DNA from: Dirofilaria immitis
Lineage: Eukaryota > Nematoda > Chromadorea > Rhabditida > Onchocercidae
Assembly (NCBI GenBank): GCA_024305405.1
Contig: JAKNDB010000092.1
Coordinates: 684,001-748,000 of the forward strand
DNA: 64,000 bases
Direction: 5' to 3'
A model generated the notes under the pieces. It was given only the letters and a program-made list of their open reading frames with translations, ran no database searches and was not told where the DNA came from. How positions within the stretch are numbered: position 1 is the first letter of the stretch; every line of letters begins with the position of its first letter. Shown piece by piece: positions 13,201 through 28,049 of this stretch. Made by a program: the position numbers and the translations under genes.

Positions 13201-16200
13201 TCCAAGTTTTTCTTTAATAATTGAAATAATTGTTTCCGGAAGGTTCGTCGGAAATCATCGCTGTCATAATTGTATTTATTATTAATATAAATAATAGAAA
13301 AGTTTCGACCCAAGAATGGAATATTCTATTAATTTTTGTTAAACCAAAATTATAAAAAATATAAACAAACTATAGAATAAACAAACCATTTAAAAATTCA
13401 AAACGTTCATTATATTCTAAACCATCTAATAAATGGTGTGCTTTTTCGGTTGTCGGCACACCTGAAATAGAGCAGAACAAAAAAATAAGTTATTAATCGA
13501 TTAATTGGTTAATGATTTGAGAAACCGGTCATCTAATCGATCATAAATCGATTAATTACATTTGAAATAATTATTCGATTAGTTCCAAAATTCATTTATT
13601 TTCTTAATATATGAAATGTTTTCGATAAAATAATTTTTAATAGAAAAAATAAAGCAAGTTAATTAGTCTTATTTTATTAATAAACAGTCTAAATTTTGAA
13701 TTATTGCAGACTTCTTTCATCCTTAAGCAAATTAAAATATAAAGATTTCATTTATGATCTATTTCTCTCTTTCGCTGTTGAATTTTTAATTTTATTCTAA
13801 ACATTTTTCAAATTTTCAAATAGTAAAATATTTTTCGATTTTATTTCAAAATAGTTCAAACAGTTGAAATAACATATAAATTTTCAATTTTTCATTTAAC
13901 CCTCTCTTACCGCATAAATTATCATAGCACTTAAATTAAAAAATAATTTAAAATTTTTGGTAAATTTTAAAATATTAATATAATACTTGTAAGCGTAACA
14001 TTCAAATGTTTCAATCCCATACGTACACCAAGAATAGCATCCAGTTTATCTGTTGTAAATGCTCGATACGGTGAACATATTTGAATACTTCCTTGATGCC
14101 AACTCGGATGATGAATACTTACTAAAACGAAAGTGAATTTGTATGAAATTAAAATTTAATCAAGTTGAAAATTTTATTCCAATTATTGATTTTCAAAAAA
14201 ATAATTTATTATTTACTTTTTAGATTAATATTTTCTGTACAAAAATTTAAGTAATAGAAATCGAAAGATATTATATATACATATATATAATAGCATATAT
14301 ATGCATATATATATGCTATTTTTAGTTTTCAAATTATACAATTTATCTTATTTTAAATTACTCGTTTTTGCTCTATGATTATTATTAGGTTTAATAAAAT
14401 AATATAGCTGTTTTCATTTAAAAAATTGATTTGTCTTTTGCTTAAAATATTTAATAAAATTAATTTATTATGAAAATATAATGAAATTAAATAAACTTAA
14501 TGAGTGGAAGTTGCCCTTTTTAAACTAACAATTTTGAAATTGCTTTTTGCTTATTGAAATTTCAACATTTTTTTCTACTAAACTTAGATCATTATAGATT
14601 TTTGAAATTTGCGACTTTTTTTTTATGTGATGTCTCCATATCAATCAACTCGTTTACTTGCTATTGAATTTTTATCTCTTCGCATGTTTTCTCAAATCTG
14701 TTGAATTTTCATTCAAAAAAAGCGAATAAATTGTTTTAAATGTATTTTAATCAATTGATCTTTAAACTTTAGTTACTGATTTAATTATTTGACTGTCGTA
14801 TTTTAATTAATCTTTAACAATAGAAATCAATAATTGTAAGTAATTAGGATTAATTGTTTATTTTTAGTTCAATATGTCCTTTAGCTTTAATGTGGTTGCG
14901 TCAAATTTAATTGATCTTTTCAAACTATTAATACTATCTTAATTATTAGGCCATACTTTAATTAATTTTTAACTACAAAGATTGTTAGCATAAATTTAAT
15001 TATATGTCATTTGAATTATTCAATGAATTTTTCAGCTTCAACGTGACTTCACGTTAAATTTAGGCATAAAAAACTAGGAAAGCTATTCAAGGTACTAAAA
15101 AGTGCTTCAATTGACGCTTTATTTATCATATTTGTTGAAGTTCACTTCCGATTGGCTTATAACTTTGCAAAAATTTGATTTATCACATTTTAATATTTTT
15201 CAGATAAGATGATTCTTATGCTACCGATAAATATTCAGGTTGGTAACAATGTCACAATAAAAATTTGATGTTATTAATTGAAAATTTAACTAATTTTCCT
15301 TTTGAAGATTAGACTAAACAAAATGAATCAAAAATATTTTGTTATTTTTCTCGTCCTTTATCGAATCATAAAAGATAAGATGATTCATAAGAATTAGGTA
15401 TTAAGAAGACAAATAATCGATAATTTCATTAATTAAATAAAGATTATTTTTAAAAGATTTCCCGACTATTAAAATTCTGATAGAATAGGCAAATGCAAAT
15501 GGACTAAATAGACAAAGAAACAAATTAATAAATGTAAATAAACAAGTAATCTTATAATTATCATAATAATAAAAGATATTTATAATTAATATAAATATAG
15601 CTTAGAAATATTCGAGAAACTTTTTCATAAATATGATTTAAATTTTAAAACGAAAAACAAAGAGGGAAAAAGACAATTTCGATAAATTTATTGAGTAATA
15701 TTAAATAATTGTTAATAAGTTACCAATTGCTGCAATTAAAATTAATGTAAAAAAATTTCTGTAAATAGCGAAATGTAAGAAGTTGAACTAGTATTATTAA
15801 ATTAGAATAACTAATTCAGTAAGAAAATATTGATTGAACATTTAAATTTCTGAATAAATCATTTATCGTTTTTATCAAAATTCATCAAATTATAAAACAA
15901 TAAATAATACAATTTGAATTAAATTCTCTTCTAGAAAGAAAATCTAAAATCTGTTGCTAATTAATAATTTGAATCTTTAAATTTGATTCCATTTATATAT
16001 TTTATTTGTTCACCTTTTCCTTCAGTGTTTCTATTAAAGAATATGGTTAATGTATAATAAAGAAATAAAATGAAATTTGTTTTTTAGTTTGGTTGGCTTT
16101 TTTTGTACAGAAATTAATAATTTTGGCATAGAAATAAATTTTATTCGAAATGATTTTGAAATTTTCTGTTTTAATCGTATTATTATAATTGAATTAAAAT

Positions 16201-18123
16201 TTAAATTTAAATAAAAGAAAGGAATCGAAATATAAATTTAAAACTTAATTAATTATTTCTTTTCCTCATTATTTAATCAATGAATCAAATTTCGGAAATT
16301 AATTTTTATTGATTTCAAACTTGATTTTGATTTTTTAAGCTAAATTAATTAAGTGCTGCGTAAAAATGAAATTTAAAAAAAAGAAGTGAAAGGATGAAAT
16401 ATAAAATTATAACGAACCATTAATTGATAATATTATGATACACCTTAGTTTCATCATAGTTTTCATTTTAATTTTATCTAATTAAATCTTAATTAAATCA
16501 GTCTCTATTTATCGTTCTTTAAATTAATTAGTATAAGCAAGTAATCGGAGAAATTTTAGATTAGGTCTTCCTTTTTTGTTGAAAATTATATTTAAAAATG
16601 ATAATTTTGATTATTTGTAAATAAATGTTTCAAGTTTATCTTCCATGCAAATCTATCATTCATACATCATATAATATAATAATCGATTCTGAAACAAGAT
16701 TTCTATAGAGTGAATATTGAAGAGAGCAAAATGTTTTATCACATTTACAAATCTTATTATTTCTAATAGTCCTAAAAATTTTGCTGAAATGGATTGGAAA
16801 GATGAAATTAGAATGGATTGGAGCTGAAACAAAAATTATTTTTAATAACTAAATAATAATTTTATTCATAAGTTACCTCGTTTAAAAATTTTTTTCAAAA
16901 CTTAAATTAACATTTTTATTTATTTGATTAATCAAAAAATTAATATTTTAAACCTTCCTTATATAACAGATAAATCGATTTCATTAGTGGAATAAGTAAC
17001 AAAAAAATATGTAATAGCAATTCACATCGTTTTTATGATTTTTTATCACTCTTTAAATGATCCAGTAATATAAGGATAATGCTTACTTCAAATCAATTTA
17101 TATTAGCACATATTTATAAACATATTTCGTTTGAAATATACCATTATAAAGAATAACTAAGGAATCCTGATTTTGATTGATTTAACTATAATTATACTAA
17201 TTATGCAGAAATTTACATAGTGAGAGAATAAAGTCAACTCAAATTTGCCAATAACAATCATTACTGTATTATTTGAGGAGTTAATAATTAATTAGTCTGA
17301 TTAATTAATCCGATTAATCTGATTCAATTATTCAAGTTTATATCAATCACTATTTAATTACTATATATTCTTCGTTCTATCAAATAGGAAAAATGGAAGA
17401 AAAAAAAGTAATTTTTCCTTTATTAGTTGAGCAAAAAGATTATTCTACAAAAATTTACTTAATGTGAAAATAAATTAAATTTGAATTTATTAAGGAAAAA
17501 ACTAATACAGTGATTATTACTATGTAGTTTGGAGATCACTTATTTCTAATTAATCCAATTCAATTATTTAATTTCAGTGGTATTTATTGTATTATAATAT
17601 ATTCCTTTGCCTTTTTAGTAAATATGAACATTTTAAAAAAGCAAAATTTTCTGCGTATTTATTGTAGTAAAATGATTTATTTTGTGAAAACTTTATAATA
17701 AAAATAAAACTTTAAATTTGGATTTACTTAAAATCATTCGAATTTAATTTAAAATTCCTACATTAATCATAAATCATAATTTTCCTTCATACTTGTAATA
17801 AAAATTAAAAATTTTCCATTTATTATGGTAGTAAAATGATAATATTTTGTAGGAAAATTTTATCATAAAAGAAAATGAAATTAAAATTTGAACTTACTTA
17901 AAATAATTGCACCAACCATAATGCTAAATATAAATGCGATTGTTGATGCGATACGATAATGTCGTACACCGGGAAGAATAATTATAAAAGCTAGAAATGG
18001 TGTAATAAATATTGATGCAAGAGCGAAAATTTGTAAGTCAAATACCACAGGTGTACGATTTTCACCAAACCAAGTTGGATCGCCATTTTCTCGAAATGCA
18101 TCAAACCAACCAATTCTTTGCAT
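10289..18123 (-). CDS. doxa-1: Dual oxidase maturation factor (DUOXA)
   Basis: DUOXA proteins carry dual oxidase out of the ER; in nematodes this supports peroxide production for cuticle cross-linking. Seven exons on the minus strand: 18123-17898, 14121-13987, 13461-13371, 13260-13144, 12374-12303, 11009-10787, 10539-10289, about 371 residues. Exon 1 has WFDAFRENGDPTWFGENRTP followed by two membrane segments (about residues 28-53 and 59-76) around the family motif IILPGVR. Exon 2 has an NVTLT glycosylation site like the NITLT of vertebrate DUOXA. Exon 3 has the YNERFEF block, exon 5 WGRQYRLAGHYT. Exon 6 holds membrane segments and the last exon ends the final one, with a cytoplasmic Ser-rich tail (HVDEHCFE onward). 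Phases agree except in exon 6, which needs one more T in the T5 run (plus-strand A5 at 10994-10998), giving LLWTAFVFWIVQ. The acceptor of exon 5 (phase 2, AAG|C) is the least certain junction. Intron 1 is 3.8 kb. Confidence 0.9.
11190..11830. mobile_element. Possible relic of a mobile element inside doxa-1 intron 5
   Basis: Roughly 640 bp with visibly higher GC and few long A/T runs, sharply unlike the AT-rich intron on both sides. It contains a short hairpin (TCTTTCTC, loop, GAGAAAGA near 11620-11643). I found no clear terminal repeats or transposase frame, so the call rests on composition only. Confidence 0.25.
12540..13050. repeat. Intronic degenerate repeat around ATGCAAATACATCAATTTAC
   Basis: Three related copies of the core (near 12640, 12899 and 13025) lie in intron 4 of doxa-1. 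The two upstream copies are also preceded by a shared block with AAATTTTGTG (near 12576 and 12730). This suggests a decayed repeat unit of roughly 150-250 bp. Confidence 0.55.
14272..14325. repeat. AT-rich palindrome in doxa-1 intron 1
   Basis: AATAGCATATATAT is followed almost directly by ATATATATATGCTATT, so the segment around 14289-14321 can fold into a near-perfect hairpin. It is embedded in TA dinucleotide sequence. Confidence 0.6.
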
Positions 18124-19019
18124 CTCTTTTTCCTTTCTTTTTTGTTTGATTTATATGCTAAAAAAGAAAGAAATAATAACGGAAAAAATAGATACATCTA
18201 ATAAACAATAAGCAACAACAAATAGTAATAAATAAATAAACAAATGACGGTAGTAATAAATAAATATTTTCAAAATAGAGCAAAATCTATGAATGGAATA
18301 TAATAAATAGGTTTTCATGAATCTTGATTGTGACGATGCTGATTAATCATCTCCAATTGATCGATCAGTTATTTAATTTGTTCCAACTTTTTGAATTATT
18401 TATTTATTATAATCAACAAAAGGTATTAATATGCATTTAATAACGAGTACTAAACTTTATTATCAAATAAATTAAACTGAATGCAATAAAAATCATTAGT
18501 AGCAAGTAAAGATGATAATAATAGCAATAACAATAGAATGATGGTGAAAACAATAGCAACGATAAGAAATATTATCAGATATGTTTAAAATAGTTAAAAA
18601 AGATTGTATAATTTTCAATTAATAAGTACTACTAAATGGTATAAATTTTAATAATTTTTTTATAATATGCAATTTTATAAAATATTATAAATAATATTAA
18701 AATAGAAGAATCAAAAATTTGAAAACATAATGCTTCAATATTTACAAAATAAAAATAAAGCGTCAGAAAATATCGTTGATAAATATTCATTTAAATTAAT
18801 TTTCTTGTTAAATTAACCTTAACCTTATCTACCTATCGTTTATTATTTCATCTTATTTTATCAAAAAATGTCCTTTAAAAATGTCAATAGTTTGTTTAGA
18901 AAAACAAAAGTATTCAATAAATAACGACCGAGAATATCTTGAATCGAATATATTTTTCAAAAAATCGCTGCGGCAAAAGATTTAAAAAATGGAAAAAACT
19001 GATGGAACGGAAATCGAAA

Positions 19020-19290
19020 GAAGCTTGAATGAAATTGTGCGGTATGAAATGAAATGGAAGGAAATGAAATAATATGAAATAAAATGAAATAAAATGAAAT
19101 AAAATGAAATGAAACGAAATGAAGCAAAATGAAATGAAATAAAATAAAAATGAAAAGACGTAAAATGAAATGAAATAAAACGGAAATAAAAATGAAAAGG
19201 AATGAAATGAAAATTAAAAATGAAAGAAATGAAATTAAATGGAAAGAAATGAAACGAAATGAAATAAATTAGAATGAAATGAAATAAAGT
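19020..19290. repeat. Degenerate ATGAA/ATGAAATAAA simple repeat
   Basis: About 270 bp made almost wholly of variants of ATGAA, ATAAA and ACGAA in tandem. The drift between copies indicates an old microsatellite. Confidence 0.85.
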
Positions 19291-21774
19291 GACGTGATGC
19301 GAATAATTGAAATAAAAATATCGGAGTCAAAGTGAAAAACCAAAATTTTATTTCTTAATAAAAAAATTGAAAGAAGTAAGAAATCCATTCATTATTTTGT
19401 TATTTCTGACTTTATTATTTTATGCAAAAATGATTGAAACTAAATCTCTTATGAAAATCTGAAGTCTCGGAATCTTCAAGATTGAAACAAAATTTAAAAG
19501 CAAATGAAAATGACGAAATAAGAAATGCGATTTAATATCACTACTAATTTGTAATTTAATTGAATTTCAATTGATATTATTGAATGTAATATTTTTTAGA
19601 TTAAAAGCAAGTATATTTTGTTTATGTAAAAAATACTAAAATTCGATCAAAGAATGTTTGCAATATTAAGAAATACAAAGGCGAACAAGTTTTCCTACAA
19701 AATAAATGTGACTTAAAAATACGCCTATTTCTTCTTGACTGTTACACTCTTTTAGAAAAGACAAAAATTTTTGACATCAAATAAAAACAAGAAATTTTTT
19801 AAGTGTCAAGGAAAAGAGAGAACGAAAGAAGAAAAGGAAAAAATTTTTAAAAGCGAGAGAAAACTTGTTGAAACCTAAATTACTTTGATTTTATCATTAT
19901 TTTTATGCATTTAAATTTTAGGCTTATCTTATAATTTTGATCAAATTAAACGTGCAGTTAAATAATATCAAAAAAAAATTCTTCGCATTTCATTTTTCGA
20001 AAAATAAAAGTATACTCAAAAAAGGTATGCTTTTTTGTATAAACACATAAGTATTGGAACCTAAAAAATTGTAATAAATAATATTTTTTTATTATTTACC
20101 AAGAATATTTTGATAATTCGATTAAATATCCTAATAGCAAATCTTTCGTTTTTTTTTATTCTTATCACAGACATCATTTTTGCTTATCTTTATTTTGATA
20201 TATACTTTTTTATTTAAAAATATTATTACAAGATAATGAAAGTGAAAGCATAAATCATTTTTAAATAATTAATTTAATTTTTAATCAAATAAATAGCATT
20301 TACTATATATCACATTAAAAACATTATATAATTTCAAAAATGATGCAAGCTTAAAACAAAATTAATGATAATAAATAAGTATTTAAGTTAAAAATAAAAC
20401 TTTTTAAATTAGTATAAAAATGCTGCAATTAAACTAAATGATTAAATGTAATTATAAATACCTATAAACTATTCGAATTTCATAAATTATAACCATAATT
20501 AAGAAATTTTGAGAGAGTAATTATCGTAAAAATTAATTATGTTAGTATTAGTTTTTTTTTTAAAATTAAAAAAGTATTTCAATCAAAAATATTTTCGCTT
20601 TTTCTAATAAAAAGAGCAATGAAAATTGCACGAAAAAAATTTTAATTTGAAAAAAATTGTGAAAAAGTTTTTGCTTTCTTTTTTACAAAATAGCAACTAT
20701 TGCATTTCTATTTTCATCCATTTCAAAACGAAAAAACTAATACTTACACAATTAGTTTTGTTAAGCAAATTTTTAATTACACTTTAATTCGTAACTATCA
20801 TTTCTTATAAATAAATTATGCAATTAATTTTCAAAGATATTTGAGGAATCAGAGCAAGTTTTTTCCGTGAATTCGGGTAGGTAAAATCAATGAAATGAAA
20901 GAATTAAATTGAATAAATTTCAAGTAATTTGAACAGTTAGGATTGGTTAGTTAGTGTTCTGCTTGTCATAAATTTTTCGATCGAAAGAATGGAATTTTGC
21001 GTAAAATTAAATTTTTGTAATTTCAAGATTTTCAAGGTCAACGATATAAATACCTTTGAAGATTTTGTCAAGGATTATCCATTCTCTAATATCATTTGCG
21101 CATCGTTTTATTTTTAAATCGGATGTTGCATTTAATCATTTAAAAAAAAAAACATTCAATGAATTTCTCAAATTATTATATCTGTCAAGTTCTTTTTATT
21201 GAAATTTTACAATTCGCCATTACTTTTTATAAGCATTTCTTGATTGTTACTGAATTCTTGATTAACGTTAGGTAAAAGTTTAAATTAAATTTTTTCAAAA
21301 TTTTCTTTCTCTCTCTCTCTCTTTCTCTATCTCTCCCTCTCCTTTTCTTTGCCTCCCTCTCTCTTAATTACTTAATCAAAATTGATGAAATAAAAAGTTT
21401 AACAAATTTTTGAGGAATTATTACTAAAGCATACTTGATATACGATGGTTTATTCTAGCATTCAAAAATGATTGTCCTGAAATGGACTGACCTGAATTTC
21501 CGAATAATTTTTGGTAATTTAACATGTGAAGAAAAGACCTTCTAATGAATATAAATTGTATTTCACTCATTTTGCCAATAATCGGATAGAAATTTTATTC
21601 AGAATAAAAAAATATTATAAATTTGATCGTTAAAAGAACAATAACAATTCAATTTGACCTATCTGACCTACCATTATCTTTTTCGAATGACAAATTATAA
21701 GTCAAAAATAAACAGCATAAAAATTCTGGACCTAAAAGCAGTGATTACAAATAGAGAACCTGGTAAGGTCAATA

Positions 21775-21930
21775 GGAAATGAACCTGATACATCTAATAT
21801 AAACCAGAAACGTAAGATAAAAGGAAGCCTGATACAGCTTACACGAAAAAGAATCCTTGATATATCAACAAACGTTGGCCTGTGGAAAAAGAAGCCTGAT
21901 CCGTCTAATATAAACATTAACTTTAATACA
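21775..21930. repeat. Decayed tandem repeat with core CCTGATACATCTAATATAAAC
   Basis: Four recognisable copies of the core CCTGATAC(A/C)(T/G)CTAATATAAAC and its variants start near 21783, 21828, 21853 and 21894, each preceded by GAA-rich sequence. One copy is close to the last, while the others differ by several bases. Confidence 0.6.
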
Positions 21931-22599
21931 TCCAGCATAGATAACTGATACTGGCTGAACATTTGCATATAGGATTATATAATCGTTAATTCGGCGAATG
22001 ACGCGATACGATGGTAGGAGATTAAATTATTGAATTTCGATAAAATGCTATCAGAAATTTATTTCCTCATTCTATAGAAGTAATATGCATGGAATTTTCC
22101 AAATTCATTTCTAGTATTTATTCATTTTTCATTTCCAATTTCAATTTCTTATTTGTTTTGAAGAAGAAAATTTTTATTTAAACACAGCTGTTTTTATCAT
22201 TCTTTATGTTTTATATTTATTTCAGAAATTTAATTTAAATTGTTTTTAAATTAAACATATTTCGTAATGTGTAATAAGAAAATGAATAAATATTAAAATT
22301 ACGAATAGTATACAGTAATTAATGTAGAAATTACAGTAAAATTATAATTGGCTTATTGCGTTTTACTTCCTTTTAAATAATTATTTCTATTCATCTCCCT
22401 AACATGTTAACAATGCAACACGCTAATTATTTCTATTCATTTCCTTAACATAAACAATGCAATACACAAATATGCATAAACAAATTATTATCTGTAAACA
22501 AAGAGACAAAAAATTGTAAACAAAAAAATTGCTTTTAAATTATTTAAAAAAAACAAAAATATGCATTTTTATTAAAATAAGAAGAAATAACAATAATGA

Positions 22600-23110
22600 T
22601 GAGTAAGTTAATGAATTAGGATAAATGATTAGATAATTGAATAGACAATTTAAGATAAGTGATTTGGATAGCTGATTTGATTAGATGTTGAAAATTTATT
22701 CAATAAATATTCATGTAAGTTGATTAGATAATTAGATAACTAATTTAACTATGTAATTAGATAATTGAATGACTGATTACAACTTGGCAAAACAATAAAA
22801 TAAAATTATTGATTACTTTGATTAGATGATTTGTCCACGCAATTCGAAAAGTTAATTTAGATATTTGAATAGATGTTTAGTAAATTACGGCAGATTAATT
22901 TGATAGGTGGATAGTTGATATGATCAAGTGCTAAAAATTAATGAAATAGATATTTAGATAAGTGATTAGACAGTTCAATAGAACGTTCATGTGTGTGATT
23001 AAATGACTGAGTAACTGATTTAAATTTAAATATATGGTTTGGTGAAATAATGAGATAAAATGATTGACTAATTTGTGTAGGTAATTTGAATGGGATTTAA
23101 GTAATTGAGT
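22600..23110. repeat. Decayed repeat of TGATTAGATAATTGAAT-like units
   Basis: The words GATTAGAT, TAGATAATT and TGATTTGATTAGATG recur throughout about 500 bp at irregular spacing of 15-60 bp. This suggests a simple tandem array that has drifted. Confidence 0.55.
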
Positions 23111-26100
23111 AAATATAGATTATGACAGAGATAACAGCTGAATTTTTATTACGATCTGATTTAAATATAAAAATATATAAATTCAAGATTCCTACTTTTC
23201 AGTGGTATCCTTTCTACCATTCCGTTCATTACCAAAAAAGAAGACAAGGAAATAATTAATGATTAGGAATTACCTATAAGAAATTGAAATACTAATTGAT
23301 AGTCTTAGAAATATTCCCATTTCCTATTAAATATATTCAAATAGCATTTTAAATTATTACGTAATTCAGATTTTCCTGCTTTTCATTGGTACCTTTTTAA
23401 TTCCATTAAAAATGAACAACGAATTGAGTCATTATATAATAGAATTTATTAGAAATTGAAGTGATATTTAGGAATTTTAAAAATATATCAATTTCCTATT
23501 AAATTAATATCCGATATCGATAATTATACAAGTTAGATGTGATTTTCAAATAATGATAAAATTATATAGATAAAAATGAAATTAATAATAACTGGCAAAT
23601 GAAAAATTAAAATTACAGCCCATATCAATAATAAAGAATTTTTCTATGATTTTCGACGATTTAGGATGATTTATAATGATTGATTTATGATGATTTTCGT
23701 TAATGATTTTCGATATGATATATTAACGAAAAACAATATTTAAGAATTATCTATTGTATTATTTACACAAATCATTTAAATTCTACCAAAATTTTAATTA
23801 ATTAAATTATTAATTTATTTAAAAAATAGGTAATTAAAAATTGCTATCAGTTTATATTATTAAATTTTAGGAACATAGTGCCATAATATATAAATTTTTA
23901 TTTAAAAACCAAATTATAAAATTATTATTAGTAAAAATATTGATATACCTTAAAATAAATTATTCGATATAATTGTAACTGAAAACAAAATTAATTTATT
24001 AATTTTAAAAAAATAAATTAGTACGAGAAGTAATTAAGAAAAAAATTGAAAGGAATATTTTAGTAATATAAATTGATCTATCTTTTAAAATTGAATCATT
24101 TGAAATACAAATAAAGAAAATAATTCACTATTTTGGATTAATACGAGAAATGATAAGGAAGAAATTAAAAAGATTAATTAGTAATAAATATAAAAATCGA
24201 GGAATTGTTTACAATTATACTCATCGATAATCTAGATTTGATTAAATCATCGTTTTTATAAGCAAATTAAATCGTTTATTTGAAAATTGTGCAAGTAAAC
24301 ATTTAATACAGCAAATTTATAAATGAATCCAAACTAATCCAAATAATTAATTAATAATTGAAATTGAATTATTTCTGTTTATTAAATAATTAGAAATTTA
24401 AAAACATGATAATTATTGATATCAATGAAAAATATAATCATATCAATGAAGTGAAATAATAATCATTTCTACAACAATTAAAAGTATGTTTAAAAGCGAA
24501 AATCAAATTCTGTTTTAATTAAAAATCTTTTAAACGAATTGAATTACCTAATTTCAAAACCGAATTCTTGCATAATAAAAGAAAAACAATCGAATAGATC
24601 GAAATCAAAATTTTAAGTAAATTTCAATATTCATTTTCGGTATGATATTTCATGATTTAATATTTTATCAAATAAAAATAAAAGAAAAAGTAGGTTTTAC
24701 TATTTTCATAAAATATATTAACTTGAATAAAATAACAAATAATCTTAAATGATACGTTCATTATTATCATTATTATTATTTTCATCATTACTATCACTGT
24801 TATATTATTTTATAATTACGCTGACTAAATAATAATAATTTTGGACAATAAACTTACCTTTACCTGCACTATCTCCATCTTTTTCAACTTACATTGTTAT
24901 AATCATAATCAATGATATGCTGAAAATATAATCACAAATTATGCTTCAATATGATTAATTAATCTAACAAGCATTTTTGCCATATTTATTGCATTAAAAT
25001 TACCTATTTTAATAATTAGTGCTTTTTATCGATTAATTTTTTTCTTAATTACTTGAAATAATTCCAATGAAAGTATTTTTAAATTTAATTATGGAATAAG
25101 AATGTCAATATTTGAATTAATCAGTACTTGAATGTATTATAAAATAAAATAGACGATTTATTAATTCAACTTGTAGTATTTTATTCCAAAAAAAGGTTGC
25201 GCACTTTACTATCGAAAATTTGTTATTTCGGCATTTCAAGGTTTATGATTAATGCAATTTGTGGCTATTTTATTTTTTTTCTTCTTCTCTCATTTTTTTT
25301 GTTTTCAATTTTTAATTTGCAGAAAAAAGGAAAGGAAAAATTTTATGAAAGTTGTCATTCCAGAATTTTTGTCTTTTAATTTGTTATTGAACAACAAATG
25401 AAAGAAAAAATTTTTAAAAAAAGTTGAATTAAGCAATATCTGTATATAATATATATAACACATGAACTTTATAAAAATATGAAATGAAAAATAGAAAAGG
25501 CAGAAAATGAAAAATATAAAAATTTATTTAAGAAATTTTTTCTGTTAAAAATAAAATATATTTTAGAAAAACGTATATATATATATATATGTACATATAT
25601 ATGTACATAGATTAAAAATAAATGAAAATAAGAAGAATAAATGCATAGAAAATACAAAAAAATGAAAAATATATCAAAAAAGTCTTTCATATTGCAAGAA
25701 AAAAAACGAATAAAAAATTTTCTTTTAAATATTATTGCCTTATTTAATATAATTATTCAGAAATATTTTGCATAATTTTTTTATTTTTCTTTTGAATTTT
25801 AAAAGAAAAAGACTTAAAGAAAAAGTGGAAAACATTTATATAAATTGCTAAAAATATATTTAACTTACCATTTTTCTTTATTTTATTCGAAAATAATTTG
25901 CAAAGCTTTTTCTGAATATTTTAAATTTTAAAGAAAAGTTTTTAAATTTTTAAAAGGAAAGTTAAAATTGGCTTAATTATATCTGATAATTGTTAAAATA
26001 AAATGTAAATAAATTTTACTAACAAAATTCCTTCTTAAATTATATTTTTTTTTCGATAAATTTCAAGTGGCTTATTTCTCTTAAAAATTGAAATTCGTTT

Positions 26101-27119
26101 TATTTAATAATAATAGAAATAACTAAACAATGTTTGTATAATGATTAAAATAACGACACAGCCATAATTGTCAAAATATGATAAGAATCATTAACATTTT
26201 AAACTATTCATCGATTTCAAAGATATAAAAAATTAGTGTACTTCCATTTTTTTCTTTTTCTTGGAAACAATAATATCAATTTGAACTGAATTGCATTTAC
26301 AAAAATTACACAAAATTAGATTTTGTACTTCTAAAAAATTGTTTATTTTTCTTTTGTATTTCAGAACTTTTTCTAAATTACAATATTGTATCGGTCAACA
26401 GGTAAAACAATGAGCAATGCACCTTAGATAACGCAATTAATTAATGCTCCAATTTTATAATTGATTTTTAGTTCTGTTGCAATTTTATCGAAAAAATTTC
26501 CATGTTTTTTTTTTTTAATTTAATCTTTTTATTAAGATTTATACGTTTCTACAAATAAATCTTCGTTTTAAAGAAGAAAAACTTTGAAGAAAAAATTTTT
26601 AAATAATTTCTGTTTTTTGAAATATTTATTTTCTTAATTAATAAATATTTCGAGCAAAAATAAGACAAAATTTTCATTAAAACTTTTGAAAATCAAAATA
26701 AATTTGAATATTATTTTTGATTATTATTTTCTTTCTTTTAAAAATTCATTGGACTAAATTAATTAAATTAATTATGGAAGAAATTAAAACGATCAGTTAT
26801 GTCAATATTTACTACTTTTTTTTTGTTTAAGTTGAATTATAAAAGAAGAATCCAGTTTTGTTTTATGTAATATTATAACAAGTTTATGATTATTATATTT
26901 CATCATAATATTTTCAGATAAGTTTATTTATTTCTTAAAGAAAAAAAGTTGTTAAATAAAAATTTTTCTATGTAATATTATCAACTAATAATACTAATAA
27001 TAATAATAATAAAACTGTGGAAATAGAATTTTTAAGAAAAAGAAAAGAAATATATTAGATATAATTGATAGTTAAAAAAATTATTAATAAGATTGAAATG
27101 AGTTAGAAAATATTATTGA

Positions 27120-27690
27120 TACTGCAGAAGTAATGATCGTTTATTATATTCGCAATCCGAAATAACACCATTACGCGCAATATAGTGAACATTTACAATG
27201 CCGATATAATTATCACTTATCAAATTCAGAATCCAAAGTAATACCATTAAACATTGAAATAATATTGATTTTTGTGCAATTTCAAAGAAGAAATGATATT
27301 ATTCCGAATTACGGATTTAATAAAAAAATGATGATTATTCCGGCATCGCAAATATCATTATTATATTGCATTTAGAAATAGTACTATTCCACATTCCGGG
27401 TATTCCGACTTTATATAAGAAATAGAAGAGAAGAGTAAACGACGATTATCCCAGTATTGCAAATATTGTTATCATATTATCAAATATCATTATTACATTG
27501 TATATTTATCTTATGTAATTAGTATTATTCAAGATTCCGAATATTCCAGAATCCAAATTTATAAATGTTGATTATTCCGGTAGTACAAATATTATTATTC
27601 TATTACATGTTTATTTTTTATACAGATGATGTTGTTCCGGATTCTGAATTTGATAAATGACAGTCATTTTGTTATTACAAATTATTATTA
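27120..27690. repeat. Decayed tandem repeat, unit about 110-120 bp
   Basis: Four to five copies share an order of blocks: GATTATTCCGG, then GCAAATAT-ATTATTA, then TTGCATTTA or TTACATGTTTA, then ATTCCGAATTT-ATAAATG. The copies near 27340, 27450, 27560 and 27630 are the clearest. No coding frame survives across them. Confidence 0.6.
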
Positions 27691-28049
27691 AATTATATTT
27701 TTTATTTAACCTATTTAATCACTTGAATTTCAATCAATTCCATCAAATTCTATTCTGCGTGTTTTGTCTTTGATTTTACTAATTAAAATTATTTATACAT
27801 CATATGTTTATATTCTATGATCATTTTTTTGTTACCTAAAAATGACGTGAAATTACGTGAAAATATGAAAACTTTGACATTTTATGATTAACTGTTCTAT
27901 TTCTTTTACTAAATTTGGAAAATAATTATTAAAAATGACGTATGAATAAATTGATATATTATCATTCCAAATAAATGATTTAATAGATACGGTATAACTT
28001 CAGTTTATTTGCAAATTTTTTGTTGCAAATGCATATGGAAATATAGTTT

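Noticed and set aside
25469..25690. 73-codon minus-strand frame with Tyr/Ile/His repeats
   Set aside because: It is a translation of TA and TACA simple repeat.
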